Shown one piece after another: positions 33,966 through 42,722 of a stretch of DNA of 64,000 bases (within the stretch, counting starts at the first letter, position 1; each line of letters starts with the position of its first letter). Position numbers and translations under genes: made by a program. The notes beneath the pieces were generated by a model. The model made no database searches, was not told where the DNA came from, and was given only the letters and a program-made list of their open reading frames with translations. Source of the stretch: Cypionkella psychrotolerans (GTDB taxonomy: Bacteria > Pseudomonadota > Alphaproteobacteria > Rhodobacterales > Rhodobacteraceae); NCBI RefSeq assembly GCF_001294535.1, contig NZ_LGIC01000033.1, forward strand, positions 1-64,000, written 5' to 3'.

Positions 33966-34556
33966 TCACTCATCCGGCCGCCGCAATTCAAACGGTTCTC
34001 TCACAACCGCGTAATCCATATAGCCCAACCGCGCCACAGGCCGCACCAAGCCGAGATCAAACCGCCCTGCGCGCAGATATTCCTCGCGGATATGCACGCC
34101 GACAACCTCCCCCACCGCCATCCAGTTCTCGCCCGCCAACTCCAGCAAATGCACCAAGCGGCACTCCAACACCGCCGGAGCCATCGCCACCCGCGGGCAA
34201 TCAATCGCCACACATTCCGCCTTCTCCACCCCGGCCCGCGCAAACTCATCCACCCCGCGCGCCACACTTTCCGAACTGGCGTTCATCTCGGCGATCATAC
34301 TCTCGGCCACCACATTCACCGCAAACGCCCCCGTCTCGCGCAGGTTAGAGATCGAATCCTTCATCCCGCCCGCAAACATCACCTGCATCGGCGCATCATT
34401 CACCGCGTTGAAAAACGAATAGGGTGCCAAATTGTCCCCCAATCCGCCGCGCGTCGAAATCCAACCAATCGGACGCGGTGCCACAATCGCCTTGAACGGA
34501 TTATGCGGCAGCCCGCCATTTCGGGGCCCCACCTTCGGCTCATAAAACATCCACAT
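33966..34556 (-). CDS. Flavin reductase-like protein
   Basis: A 196-residue FMN-binding split-barrel protein. Motifs are NPFKAIVAPRPIGWISTRG (residues ~19-37), NLAPYSFFNAVNDAPMQVMF, SISNLRETGAFAVNVV and a C-terminal REEYLRAGRFDLGLVRPVARLGYMDYAVV. Members of this branch reduce free flavin with NAD(P)H for partner monooxygenases, or simply bind FMN with no known partner. An ATG at 34550 is also possible. It is divergent from a GNAT gene, with 49 bp between. No flavin-dependent monooxygenase is near. Confidence 0.85.
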   Translation of the reverse strand: MWMFYEPKVGPRNGGLPHNPFKAIVAPRPIGWISTRGGLGDNLAPYSFFNAVNDAPMQVMFAGGMKDSISNLRETGAFAVNVVAESMIAEMNASSESVARGVDEFARAGVEKAECVAIDCPRVAMAPAVLECRLVHLLELAGENWMAVGEVVGVHIREEYLRAGRFDLGLVRPVARLGYMDYAVVREPFELRRPDE

Positions 34557-34605
34557 CCCCTTCAGGTTTGATCCTGCATCTATCCCATGTTACCCGCGTT
34601 TCCAG

Positions 34606-35151
34606 ATGATTCTGGAAGGGCCGCCCGTGTATCAGCTTGAAGAAGAAGTCGAGGCTGACTGGTGGGAAGTCGAGGCGCTTTATGATCTGTGCTTTTCCCC
34701 CGGTCGCACCGCTTTGTCTTCCTACCGCCTGCGCGATGGCGTGCCCACCGTCGCGGCGCTCTGCCTGATCCTGCGCGATGAAGACGGCACCTTGGCCGCC
34801 GCCATCCGCTATTGGCCCGCTGAGATCGACGAGGGCGATGGCGAAGATGGTGAAGACGTTTTGCTGCTCGGCCCGATTGCCGTCCATCCCACCCGCCAAA
34901 GCGAGGGCCTCGGTGGCCTGTTGATCAACGAAAGCCTTGTCGAAGCCCGCCGCTTGGGATGGGAGCGCGTGCTTCTGGTCGGCGACGCGCCCTATTACTC
35001 CCGCTTCGGTTTCAAAAAGCTCGACGGCGTGGTGATGCCGCCGCCGACTAACCCCGACCGCGTGCTGGGATTAGAGCTGAAAAAGGGCGCTTGGGATGGC
35101 ATCAAGGGCCATGTCATCAAGGCCAGTGGCGCGACCCTGCCGCAAGCCTGA
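34606..35151 (+). CDS. GNAT-family N-acetyltransferase
   Basis: A 181-residue acetyltransferase. The N-terminal part DWWEVEALYDLCFSPGRTALSSYRLRDG matches the YhbS-like branch, and the acetyl-CoA loop is VHPTRQSEGLGGLLINESL (residues ~95-112), followed by VLLVGDAPYYSRFGF, a strong YhbS-type signature. The substrate is unknown. The upstream ribosome site is weak. It precedes an EcsC-like gene on the same strand by 56 bp. Confidence 0.87.
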   Translation: MILEGPPVYQLEEEVEADWWEVEALYDLCFSPGRTALSSYRLRDGVPTVAALCLILRDEDGTLAAAIRYWPAEIDEGDGEDGEDVLLLGPIAVHPTRQSEGLGGLLINESLVEARRLGWERVLLVGDAPYYSRFGFKKLDGVVMPPPTNPDRVLGLELKKGAWDGIKGHVIKASGATLPQA

Positions 35152-35207
35152 TCCCCTACTTGATCAGCACTCTTGCCGAAGCCGCGTAAACCCCCCACAT
35201 TACGGCT

Positions 35208-35966
35208 ATGACCCAACTTCCCGCCCTGCGCGCCCCCTCTGCCGACACCGAAATCGCCGAGCTGGCCCGCGCCTACAAGCGTGCCAATGGCCCGCTGATG
35301 ACGCTGGTGAACAAAATCGGTGGTGGGTTGGAAAAACAAGCCGCGCTCATCCCCGATGCTTTGCGTACCCAGATCGAACAGGTGGTGATCCGCGCGCTGA
35401 CCGCCGCCCACGGCCTCGCAGGCCTCGCCGATCAAGGCCCGAAGATGGGCGGGCGGGCCAGCACCTTCGCCGCCATGGCGACCGGGGCCGCTGGTGGGGC
35501 AGGCGGCTTGCTGACCTCGCTCGCCGAACTCCCCGTCACCATCACCTTGATGCTGCATACGATCCGGGCCGAGGCGATCCGCGCCGGGTTTGATCCCACG
35601 GAACCGGGCATCCGCGCCGCCTGTCTTGAGGTTTTCGCCGCAGGCACCCCGCTGCAAGGCGACGACGGTGTCAACGCCGCCTTCCTGTCGGCGCGGATGA
35701 CCCTGACCGGCCCCGCGATCCAAAAACTCATCGCAACCGTCGCCCCCCGGCTTGCCGCGACCATGGGCCAAAAACTAGCCGCCCAAGCCGTGCCCGTATT
35801 GGGAGCCGTCTCGGGTGCTGCCCTGAACGCGGCCTTCCTCAGCTATTACCGCGAAATGGCCCGCATCCGTTTCGCGCTGATGCGTCTGGCCGAAACCCAA
35901 GGCGGCGAAGCCGTGGTCGCCGCCTTCGCCAAAGCCACCCTGCCGCCGAAAATCACCAAAGCCTGA
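35208..35966 (+). CDS. EcsC-family protein
   Basis: A 252-residue alanine-rich protein of the EcsC family, named after a gene in the Bacillus ecs operon, with no proven activity. It has the family pattern ALTAAHGLAGLADQGP, a hydrophobic glycine-rich stretch (ATGAAGGAGGLLTSLAELPVTITLMLHTIRAEA, residues ~85-118) and a second one near 190-215 (AVPVLGAVSGAALNAAFLSYYREMARIRFALMRLA). It is probably membrane-associated. The gene is followed after 16 bp by a GFA-family gene and may share its transcript. Confidence 0.82.
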   Translation: MTQLPALRAPSADTEIAELARAYKRANGPLMTLVNKIGGGLEKQAALIPDALRTQIEQVVIRALTAAHGLAGLADQGPKMGGRASTFAAMATGAAGGAGGLLTSLAELPVTITLMLHTIRAEAIRAGFDPTEPGIRAACLEVFAAGTPLQGDDGVNAAFLSARMTLTGPAIQKLIATVAPRLAATMGQKLAAQAVPVLGAVSGAALNAAFLSYYREMARIRFALMRLAETQGGEAVVAAFAKATLPPKITKA

Positions 35967-35982
35967 CTCCACGGAGGCCGAC

Positions 35983-36372
35983 ATGACCACATTCACCGGC
36001 GGCTGCCTCTGCGGCCAACTGCGCATCGTAGCCACAGGCGAGCCCTACCGCGTAGGGATCTGCCACTGCCTCGACTGCCGCAAACACCACGGCGCATTAT
36101 TCCACGCCTCGGCGATCTTCCCTGAAACCGCCGTGACGATCACCGGAGAGTTCCGCGCCTACAAGGACCGCAACTTCTGCCCCACCTGCGGCTCCCCCGT
36201 CTTCGCCCGCAGCGGTGATGAGATCGAGGTCTATCTCGGCACACTAGACGCCCCGAACCAATTCACCCCGACCTACGAACTCTGGACCCTCCGCCGCGAG
36301 ACATGGCTGCCAGAATTTCCGCTCAAGCACTACGAGCAGGATCGAGCCAGCACAGGCCGCACCGAGACCTAA
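35983..36372 (+). CDS. GFA-family zinc protein
   Basis: A 129-residue protein of the family built around the glutathione-dependent formaldehyde-activating fold. Zinc ligands are visible as CLCG (residue ~9), CHCLDC (~29) and CPTCGS (~67). Most chromosomal members have unknown substrates, so formaldehyde chemistry should not be presumed. GGAGG stands before the ATG. It is the last gene of the GNAT-EcsC-GFA group; a GC-rich hairpin lies 58 bp after it. Confidence 0.88.
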   Translation: MTTFTGGCLCGQLRIVATGEPYRVGICHCLDCRKHHGALFHASAIFPETAVTITGEFRAYKDRNFCPTCGSPVFARSGDEIEVYLGTLDAPNQFTPTYELWTLRRETWLPEFPLKHYEQDRASTGRTET

Positions 36373-36429
36373 GCCGCACCCTTTCAGGTAAAGTCCCCGC
36401 CCGGAAGCAAGGCGCTTGCGCCGCCGGGC

Positions 36430-36459
36430 AGCGCCCGACCGCCCCCACGGGCGGGCGCT
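36430..36459 (+). terminator. GC-rich hairpin behind the GFA gene
   Basis: agcgcccg (36430-36437) pairs with cgggcgct (36452-36459). Downstream lies only tctgcg, with no T-run, so function as a terminator is uncertain. The rest of 36373-36608 is GC-rich and holds no ORF that I trust. Confidence 0.4.
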
Positions 36460-36608
36460 TCTGCGCTGTCCCGCTTAGAACTTCTGGGGGATTGGCTGAC
36501 CCATAAACCGCTTAGAACAGCGGTCGCCGCGCCCACCCGGCGGTCAGGCGCTGCCCTGTGTTGTGCGCGGGGGGCAACCATTGCATTGCGCCATCAGAGT
36601 TTTATGAT

Positions 36609-37046
36609 TCAGTCTATGATCCGTACTTCAACCTGCACCCCATCGGGCAAGTCCTTTACGGCCAAGGCCCAGTTGCCCGAAAACTCAATCAGTTCCCCCA
36701 AGGGAACCGCTCGAATGTTTGTAGCTTCGTACTCCCCACCAAACACGCTTGGAATAACGAGGTAATAAACCCAACCTGCTTCCAATGCCCCAAGGTTTCG
36801 CCGAGCCAACTCTACAAGCTCAGACATCTCCCAATCCAAGAGAAAGTCATGATTTTTGGTCAATCGGGAAAATTCACCGGCGTTCTTTGCTACGACTTCA
36901 CACCCCAGTTCTTCAGGACATATCCGCCAAAAAGACCCATCTTCGTGTTCAATCAGAAAGTTGCCGAACTCATTTTGCCCGGCGATTTCAATGGCTTTAA
37001 GTCCTGACCAGCCCCAATGCTCGCTTATTTCGCTCAGCAAATCCAT
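36609..37046 (-). CDS. Tdi1/DUF1851-like protein (orphan immunity type)
   Basis: A 145-residue protein of the GAD-related/DUF1851 family, whose best-known member, Tdi1, protects against a type VI secretion effector (an ADP-ribosylating toxin). The match is in HWGWSGLKAIEIAGQNEFGNFLIEHEDGSFWRICPEELGCEVVAKN and the closing LIEFSGNWALAVKDLPDGVQVEVRIID. No toxin gene and no type VI component lies nearby, so it is an orphan, perhaps used against the toxins of competitors. The gene and its flanks (36600-37130) are visibly AT-richer than the rest of the window, suggesting horizontal arrival. Confidence 0.78.
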   Translation of the reverse strand: MDLLSEISEHWGWSGLKAIEIAGQNEFGNFLIEHEDGSFWRICPEELGCEVVAKNAGEFSRLTKNHDFLLDWEMSELVELARRNLGALEAGWVYYLVIPSVFGGEYEATNIRAVPLGELIEFSGNWALAVKDLPDGVQVEVRIID

Positions 37047-37145
37047 TGATCACTCAAATTGTTGGTATGTCGCAATTAGTCTATGAACGATGATCTTGTT
37101 AACTGCCCATCGCCCACAAGACTACATCCGCCCCAACCAATCCCC

Positions 37146-39395
37146 TCACTCCCCCACTGACGCCAAGTACTCCATCAGCGCAGGCCGGATCGTCTCGGCC
37201 CCCTCACTCCGCGCGCGGTCAATCACTGCCCGCGCCTCACTCAAATCCACCCGCCGCAGCAAAGCCTTCACCGGGCCAATCGAGGCCGGACGCATCGACA
37301 AATTCCGCAGTCCTATCGCCGCAAAGGCTACCGCCTCAACGGGCCGCCCGGCATCCTCGCCACAGAACGACAGTTTGGTCCCCGCCTTTGCACAGCGCGC
37401 AATCACCACTTCCAGGAACGTCAGGAACGAGGCGTTCAGCGAGTCATAGCGCTTTCTCACCCGCTCATTTTCCCGATCTGCCGCGAAGAAAAACTGTTTC
37501 AGATCATTGCCGCCAATCGAGATAAAATCCGCCATCTCAAAAAACGCATCCGGCGCATAGGCCAAACTCGGCGTCTCCAGCATCGCGCCAACTTCCAGCG
37601 CGGAAGGCACCGCATGGCCCAGAGATTTCTCTCGATGAATCTCGCGCAGCACATGCGCACGCGCCTCAACAAATTCGCCATGCTCAGACACGAACGGAAA
37701 CATGATCGCCAAAGGACGCCCCGCCGAAGCCCGGATCAGCGCCTGCAACTGCATCCGCAGCACACCCGGCTTGTCCAAACCCACCCGGATCGCCCGCCAG
37801 CCCATCGCCGGGTTTGGCTCGTCCTGCGGCTTCATATAGGGCAGCACCTTGTCCGAGCCGATATCCAGCGTGCGAAACGCCACCGGCAGGCCCTTGGCCG
37901 CCTCAATCACCCGAGAATACAGCGCCGCCAATTCATCGCGGCGCGGCATGTAATTGCGCACCAGAAACTGCAATTCAGTGCGGAACAGCCCGACCCCTTC
38001 GGCCCCCGAGCCCACCAGAGACGGCAAATCCGCCATCAGCCCGGCGTTCATATGCAAGGCAACCGTCACCCCGTCGCGCGTCGTCGCAGGCAGGTCGCGC
38101 AGCGAGGCATAGCGTTCCTGCGCCTTCGCCTGCATCGCCATCGTGCCGCGGAACGAGCGCGCCACCGCGTCTTCGGGTCGCAAATGTACAATGCCCTGAT
38201 CGCCGTCGACCAAGATCGGATCGCCGTTCAGTGCTTCATTGGTGATCCGCTCGGCGTGAATGACCATCGGGATCATCAGCGCCCGCGCCACAATCGCGGC
38301 ATGGCTGCCAACCGAGCCTTCCTCCAGCACCAGTCCCTTCAGCTTGCGGCCATATTCCAGCAATTCCGCAGGCCCGATATTGCGCGCCACCAGCACCGGA
38401 TTGTCCGGCATTTCTGCCCCGGTATCCTTGCCTTGCCCGGTCAAAATCCGCAGCAGCCGATTCGACAGATCGTCCAGATCATGCAGTCGCTCGCGCAAAT
38501 AGGCATCTGGCACCTGACTTAACCGCGCCCGTGTCGCCGATTGCTCTTTTTCCACCGCCGCTTCGGCAGACAGGCCCGAGGAAATATCCTCCTCCATCCG
38601 CCGCAACCAGCCGCGCGAATGGGCAAACATCCGGTAGGCCTCCAGCACCGCCTTTTGATCCTTGTCCAGGCTTTCCGCCGCCAGCAGATCATCCACAGAT
38701 ACCCGCAACACCCCCACAGCCTCGCGGATGCGGTCAATCTCGGTCAATGGATCATCCGCCACCGGATTGGTGACAACCACGCGCGGCTCGTGCAGCCAGA
38801 CCCGGCCCTCGGACGCACCTTCTTGCCCGCTGGTGCCACGAAACAGCACCGGCTGCTTGTGCAACCGCCCCATGCCGCCGCCGCCCTCACCCGAGAACGC
38901 GCCAAGCTCGGTCATCTCGGCCAAAACCATCGCCACCACTTCCAGCGCGTAGATCTCATCTTCCGAATAGGCCCGCGCCTGCTTGGATTGCACCACCAAG
39001 ACGCCCAGCTTTTCACCCACCCGCTGGATCGGCACGCCAAGGAAGGCCGAATACAGCTCCTCACCGGTTTCCGGCATAAACCGAAAGCCTTTTTCAGAGG
39101 GCGCATCAGCCGTGTTCACCGGCAGACCAATTCGCGCCACCCGACCGACCAGACCCTCACCCAGCTTCATCCGGGTCTTATGTACGGCGGCTTTCTTCAG
39201 CCCTTCCGTCGCACAGAGCTCCAGCGTTTCGGGGTCGCGGAACAGATAGATCGAGCACACTTCGGTGCCGATGGAATCCGCGATCAGATGGGTGATCTGG
39301 TCAAGCCGCTCTTGCCCCTTCGCCTTGGTGCCCAGCACATCGCGCAGGCGGCGGAGAAGTTTACGACTGTCACTGTCACTGCGCTCTGCGGGCAT
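37146..39395 (-). CDS. ptsP: Phosphoenolpyruvate-protein phosphotransferase, nitrogen PTS (EI-Ntr)
   Basis: A 749-residue enzyme I of the nitrogen phosphotransferase system. The N-terminal GAF domain (residues ~20-165, TEVCSIYLFRDPETLELCATEG) is typical of PtsP. The swivel domain carries the phosphorylated histidine in EEGSVGSHAAIVARAL (~365). The PEP-binding barrel has GVGLFRTELQFLVRNYMPRRDE, FRTLDIGSDK, SIGGNDLKQFFFAADREN and the catalytic cysteine in LSFCGEDAGRP (~695). It passes phosphate from PEP to NPr and then PtsN, controlling carbon, nitrogen and K+ balance. The GAF domain may sense glutamine or related signals. lysC lies on the same strand 2 kb upstream, separated by three opposite-strand genes. 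Confidence 0.95.
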   Translation of the reverse strand: MPAERSDSDSRKLLRRLRDVLGTKAKGQERLDQITHLIADSIGTEVCSIYLFRDPETLELCATEGLKKAAVHKTRMKLGEGLVGRVARIGLPVNTADAPSEKGFRFMPETGEELYSAFLGVPIQRVGEKLGVLVVQSKQARAYSEDEIYALEVVAMVLAEMTELGAFSGEGGGGMGRLHKQPVLFRGTSGQEGASEGRVWLHEPRVVVTNPVADDPLTEIDRIREAVGVLRVSVDDLLAAESLDKDQKAVLEAYRMFAHSRGWLRRMEEDISSGLSAEAAVEKEQSATRARLSQVPDAYLRERLHDLDDLSNRLLRILTGQGKDTGAEMPDNPVLVARNIGPAELLEYGRKLKGLVLEEGSVGSHAAIVARALMIPMVIHAERITNEALNGDPILVDGDQGIVHLRPEDAVARSFRGTMAMQAKAQERYASLRDLPATTRDGVTVALHMNAGLMADLPSLVGSGAEGVGLFRTELQFLVRNYMPRRDELAALYSRVIEAAKGLPVAFRTLDIGSDKVLPYMKPQDEPNPAMGWRAIRVGLDKPGVLRMQLQALIRASAGRPLAIMFPFVSEHGEFVEARAHVLREIHREKSLGHAVPSALEVGAMLETPSLAYAPDAFFEMADFISIGGNDLKQFFFAADRENERVRKRYDSLNASFLTFLEVVIARCAKAGTKLSFCGEDAGRPVEAVAFAAIGLRNLSMRPASIGPVKALLRRVDLSEARAVIDRARSEGAETIRPALMEYLASVGE

Positions 39396-39646
39396 AGCCT
39401 CAATCCGATCAAATCCAATCTGCTCTCTATAGGCGAGTTATGTGACAAAAGTCAGTGGGCAAACCGTTGTCGCGGGCGAGTTTATCACCCGTCTGCGTAA
39501 AAACCGCCCGAAGCCGCAGCAATCGCGGCAGAATTGCGCGCAAGCGTGCCGGCCTCACGGCCATGTGACAACAGGTGATCACCCTCGGCGTAAGATCGCC
39601 GCCCCGGCCCCTCGACACCCCAGCCCTCTCATGGCAGGTAAACCTC

Positions 39647-40027
39647 ATGTCGATGTTGACTCGCCTTTTCCTGCTGCTGACCGTGTTGGCGCTGCTGCCT
39701 TTCGGCAGTTTTACCGCCAAATTCGGCACAGACCCGTTCAACACAGGCCCGTTCAACACAGGCCTGCGCGCCGTCGCGGTGATCTCTGCGCAGCTTGATG
39801 ACGCAGCCGTCGCAGCCACCCCCAGCGAGAAAACCTTCGCCTCGGCGCAAAGCCGTTGCAAAGGTCCGGCCTTGCCCGGCTCGCCCTGCAACCCGGCGCT
39901 GGTGGTTTGGCCAACCGAGCTGACACTCGCCTTCAACGCCCCGGCGACGACGGTTCACCCCGCCGCATGGCCACCAAAGATCGGCCACAAACCCGCGCTG
40001 CCCCTCGGCCCGCCAAGGCTGGCCTGA
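39647..40027 (+). CDS. Small exported protein of unknown function
   Basis: A 126-residue protein starting MSMLTRLFLLLTVLALLPFGSFTA, a likely signal peptide. The mature part opens with a short tandem repeat (DPFNTGPFNTG) and has two cysteines (QSRCKGPA, SPCNPAL). The rest is proline/alanine-rich without a recognisable domain. The codon pattern fits the genome, but the reading frame on the opposite strand is also open, so the gene call is only moderate. It precedes an L,D-transpeptidase gene by 64 bp. Confidence 0.5.
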   Translation: MSMLTRLFLLLTVLALLPFGSFTAKFGTDPFNTGPFNTGLRAVAVISAQLDDAAVAATPSEKTFASAQSRCKGPALPGSPCNPALVVWPTELTLAFNAPATTVHPAAWPPKIGHKPALPLGPPRLA

Positions 40028-40091
40028 ACGCCACTGCCGCGCCTGATCGCGGCCCCGTTCTGCTCAAACTCCAGCCGATAAGGATACCCCC

Positions 40092-40775
40092 ATGCTCACC
40101 CGACGCGCCTTCATGGCCGCGGCTTCCGCCGCATCGCTCGCCGCCTGCGCCCCGAACCCCTCCGAAGTGATCCCGCCACCACCGCCACCGCCGATGCCGG
40201 CCCGCTATGGCGCGATCTACACCGAGCCACATCCGGTCCCCGCCGTGCCCGATGGCGTGGTCGATGAAAAACTCTGGCGGCAAGAGGTCGAGAACCCGTT
40301 CCCCGCCGAGCCCCCCGGCACCATCATCGTCGATCCAGATGCCGCGTTTCTGCATCTCGTCACCGAACCGGGCCGTGCGTTGCGCTACGGCGTCAGCGTC
40401 GGTGCCGCTGGCTACGGTTGGAACGGTATCGCGCGCATGCAGTTCCGCCGCACATGGCCGGTCTGGAAAGCCCCGGATTCGATGATCGAGCGCCGCCCGG
40501 AATTTGCGCCCTATTCCGTCGCCAATGGCGGGATGCCCGGTGGCCCCGGCAACCCCTTGGGCGCCCGCGCGCTCTATCTGTTCCAGAACGGCCAAGACAC
40601 GCTTTACCGCATCCACGGCGCATGTGAGCCAAAATACCTCGGAAAATCCGTGTCCTCGGGCTGCATCCGTATGCTCGATCAAGACGTGATCGACCTGCAC
40701 GACCGGGTGCAAGATGGCTGCAAGGTGGTGGTGCTAGCCTCGCTGGGCAAGTCGCAGTTCGAGGTGCCATACTAA
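40092..40775 (+). CDS. L,D-transpeptidase lipoprotein (YkuD domain)
   Basis: A 227-residue cell-wall enzyme. MLTRRAFMAAASAASLAACAP has a twin-arginine start and a lipobox cysteine (~19), followed by a seven-proline linker. The YkuD catalytic domain follows (residues ~75-225): TIIVDPDAAFLHLVTEPGRALRYGVSVG, the histidine in LYRIHGACEPKYLGKS (~176) and the nucleophile in SSGCIRMLDQDVIDL (Cys ~192). It makes 3-3 cross-links in peptidoglycan or links lipoproteins to it. AAGGA precedes the ATG. Confidence 0.92.
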   Translation: MLTRRAFMAAASAASLAACAPNPSEVIPPPPPPPMPARYGAIYTEPHPVPAVPDGVVDEKLWRQEVENPFPAEPPGTIIVDPDAAFLHLVTEPGRALRYGVSVGAAGYGWNGIARMQFRRTWPVWKAPDSMIERRPEFAPYSVANGGMPGGPGNPLGARALYLFQNGQDTLYRIHGACEPKYLGKSVSSGCIRMLDQDVIDLHDRVQDGCKVVVLASLGKSQFEVPY

Positions 40776-40881
40776 GGCCCGCAGGGCAGCGGGAAAGCCG
40801 CGCTGCCCACACGCAAGCGTGCTTGCCTGCCCGCCGACAACCAGCTTGTCCGAACCGCCGTACTCTGCAATCCTGCCGCCG

Positions 40882-41280
40882 ATGAATGACACTCTCAAGA
40901 TGAACGACGCCCTCAACCTGACCGGCCGCATCCTGATCGCTGTGCTGTTCCTCGGTGGCGCGCTGCAAAAACTCGGCGACCCCGCCCCGGTCGCCGAGAT
41001 GATCACCTCCATCGGCCTGCCCGCATGGCTGGTCTGGCCCACAGCCGCCTTCAATCTGATCGCCGCCCTTGGCCTGATCTTCGGCCCTAACGTGCGTGCT
41101 TGGGCGCTGATCCTCGCCGCCTATTGTCTCTTCACCAGCTACTTCCACTACCAACTCCGCGCCGATCCGTGGCAAATCACCATCATGGTGAAAAACTGGT
41201 CTATCGCCGGCGGATTGTTGATCCTCGCTGCGCAAGGACCGGGGCGGTATGTGTGGCGGGCAGGGGTTAACAAACCCTGA
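40882..41280 (+). CDS. DoxX-family membrane protein
   Basis: A 132-residue protein with four predicted membrane helices. The start at 40882 gives MNDTLKMNDALNLTGRILIAVLFLGGALQKLGDPAPVAEMI, which matches the DoxX opening, including GALQKL and the short amphipathic loop. Further helices are AAFNLIAALGLIFG, WALILAAYCLFTSYF and GGLLILAAQGPG. DoxX proteins are small quinone-linked or redox-related membrane proteins of unclear function. It is followed by the ggtccc dyad at 41323. Confidence 0.85.
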   Translation: MNDTLKMNDALNLTGRILIAVLFLGGALQKLGDPAPVAEMITSIGLPAWLVWPTAAFNLIAALGLIFGPNVRAWALILAAYCLFTSYFHYQLRADPWQITIMVKNWSIAGGLLILAAQGPGRYVWRAGVNKP

Positions 41281-41322
41281 ACCTAAAAGTTCAAACAACT
41301 GATAACAAACAAAACTCTATCC

Positions 41323-41339
41323 GGTCCCAACTCGGGACC
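41323..41339. repeat. ggtccc-aactc-gggacc dyad, second copy
   Basis: Identical over 17 nt to the terminator stem at 23269-23285, in inverted orientation. There is no T-run next to it on the plus strand. It could terminate the DoxX-like gene weakly, or be a repeated regulatory stem. Confidence 0.6.
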
Positions 41340-41344
41340 ACATA

Positions 41345-41376
41345 GAAAAACGCCGGGCAGCCAAGCCACCCGGCGT
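41345..41376 (-). terminator. Rho-independent terminator of lysC
   Basis: On the minus strand acgccggg (41376-41369) pairs with cccggcgt (41357-41350), followed by TTTTT (41349-41345). It lies 25 bp behind the lysC stop. Confidence 0.88.
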
Positions 41377-41401
41377 CCATTTCTCAACCGAAAAGATCCT
41401 C

Positions 41402-42658
41402 TCAGGCCTTTTCAAGCTCAAAAGCATCGTGCAAAGCCTGCACCGCCAGCTCCATATATTTCCGGTCGATCAGCACCGAGATCTTAATCTCAGACGTCGC
41501 GATCACCTTGATATTGACGTTCTCTTTCGACAGCGCCTTGAACATCGTCGCGGCAACGCCAGCATGAGACCGCATCCCGATCCCCACCACGGAAATCTTC
41601 GCGACATCACTGTCCACCACGATGCCATCATAAGTGATCGTGCCCGCCGCGACAGCATCCTCCATCGCTTTCTGCGCCCGCGCCACCTGATTGACCGGGC
41701 AAGAGAACGTCATGTCGGTGGTCGCGCCCTTGCTGCTGCCAGCCTCAACTTCCGAGATATTCTGCACGATCATGTCGACGTTGACGCCAGCCTCGGCCAG
41801 CGGCCCAAAGATCGCCGCCGCGATGCCGGGGCGATCCTCGACCCGCACCAGCGTCACCTTGGCCTCATCCCGGCTATACGCCACGCCAGAAACTACTTTC
41901 GATTCCATGATCTCATCCTCGTCGCAGACCAGCGTTCCAGAGTTTTCATCGGTATCCTCAAACGAGGACAACACCCGCAGCCGCACCTTATAGCGCATCG
42001 CCAGTTCAACCGAGCGGGTTTGCAGCACCTTCGCGCCTAAGGATGCCAGCTCCAGCATTTCCTCAAACGCGATCTTGTCCAACTTGCGGGCTTTATTGGT
42101 GATGCGCGGGTCAGTGGTGTAGACCCCGTCCACATCCGTATAAATATCGCACCGCTCCGCCCCGAATGCCGCCGCAAAGGCAACCGCCGTGGTATCCGAC
42201 CCGCCACGCCCCAAGGTGGTGATCCGGCCCTCAGCCGACACGCCCTGAAAGCCCGCGACCACGGCCACCTTGAAGCCCTCAGCAAACTTTGCGTCGATAT
42301 GCTCGCGCGGGATCGAGATGAACCGTGCGCTGGAATGGGCGGAGGTGGTGTTGATCGGCACCTGCCAACCCTGCCAAGACCGCGCTGCGATGCCCATTTC
42401 TTGCAACCGCAACGCCATCAGCCCCGCCGTCACATTCTCGCCGCTCGACACCACCGCGTCATATTCGCGCGCATCATACAGCTTTGAGGTGCCTTCCACG
42501 AAACCAACCATCTTGTTGGTTTCCCCCGACATCGCCGAGACGATGACAATCACGTCATAGCCGCGCGCGACCTCGGCCTGCACCTTTTTCGCGGCATTTT
42601 CGATCCGCGCGAGGTCGGCCACCGAGGTGCCGCCAAATTTCATCACCAGAAGCGGCAT
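41402..42658 (-). CDS. lysC: Aspartate kinase
   Basis: A 418-residue aspartokinase that makes aspartyl phosphate for lysine, threonine and methionine. The start at 42658 (MPLLVMKFGGTSV) is the invariant N-terminus of the family. The kinase domain contains KFGGTSVAD, SSGENVTAGLMALRLQ, GFQGVS and TTLGRGGSDTTAVAFAAA. Two ACT domains follow (VTLVRVEDRPGIAAAIFGPLAEAGVNVDMIVQ at ~270; ISVVGIGMRSHAGVAATMFKALSKENVNIKVI at ~350), as in lysine/threonine-inhibited LysC types. A strong terminator follows. Confidence 0.95.
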   Translation of the reverse strand: MPLLVMKFGGTSVADLARIENAAKKVQAEVARGYDVIVIVSAMSGETNKMVGFVEGTSKLYDAREYDAVVSSGENVTAGLMALRLQEMGIAARSWQGWQVPINTTSAHSSARFISIPREHIDAKFAEGFKVAVVAGFQGVSAEGRITTLGRGGSDTTAVAFAAAFGAERCDIYTDVDGVYTTDPRITNKARKLDKIAFEEMLELASLGAKVLQTRSVELAMRYKVRLRVLSSFEDTDENSGTLVCDEDEIMESKVVSGVAYSRDEAKVTLVRVEDRPGIAAAIFGPLAEAGVNVDMIVQNISEVEAGSSKGATTDMTFSCPVNQVARAQKAMEDAVAAGTITYDGIVVDSDVAKISVVGIGMRSHAGVAATMFKALSKENVNIKVIATSEIKISVLIDRKYMELAVQALHDAFELEKA

Positions 42659-42722
42659 GGTACGCCTTTTCCCGCCATTCAAATCGCGGGCTTCATAACA
42701 GAAGCACCCGCGAGGGCAAGGC

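Noticed and set aside
39427-39936. Minus-strand frame over the small exported protein at 39647
   Set aside because: It has no ribosome site or signal, and the plus-strand frame has a signal peptide; still, confidence in the plus frame is only moderate.
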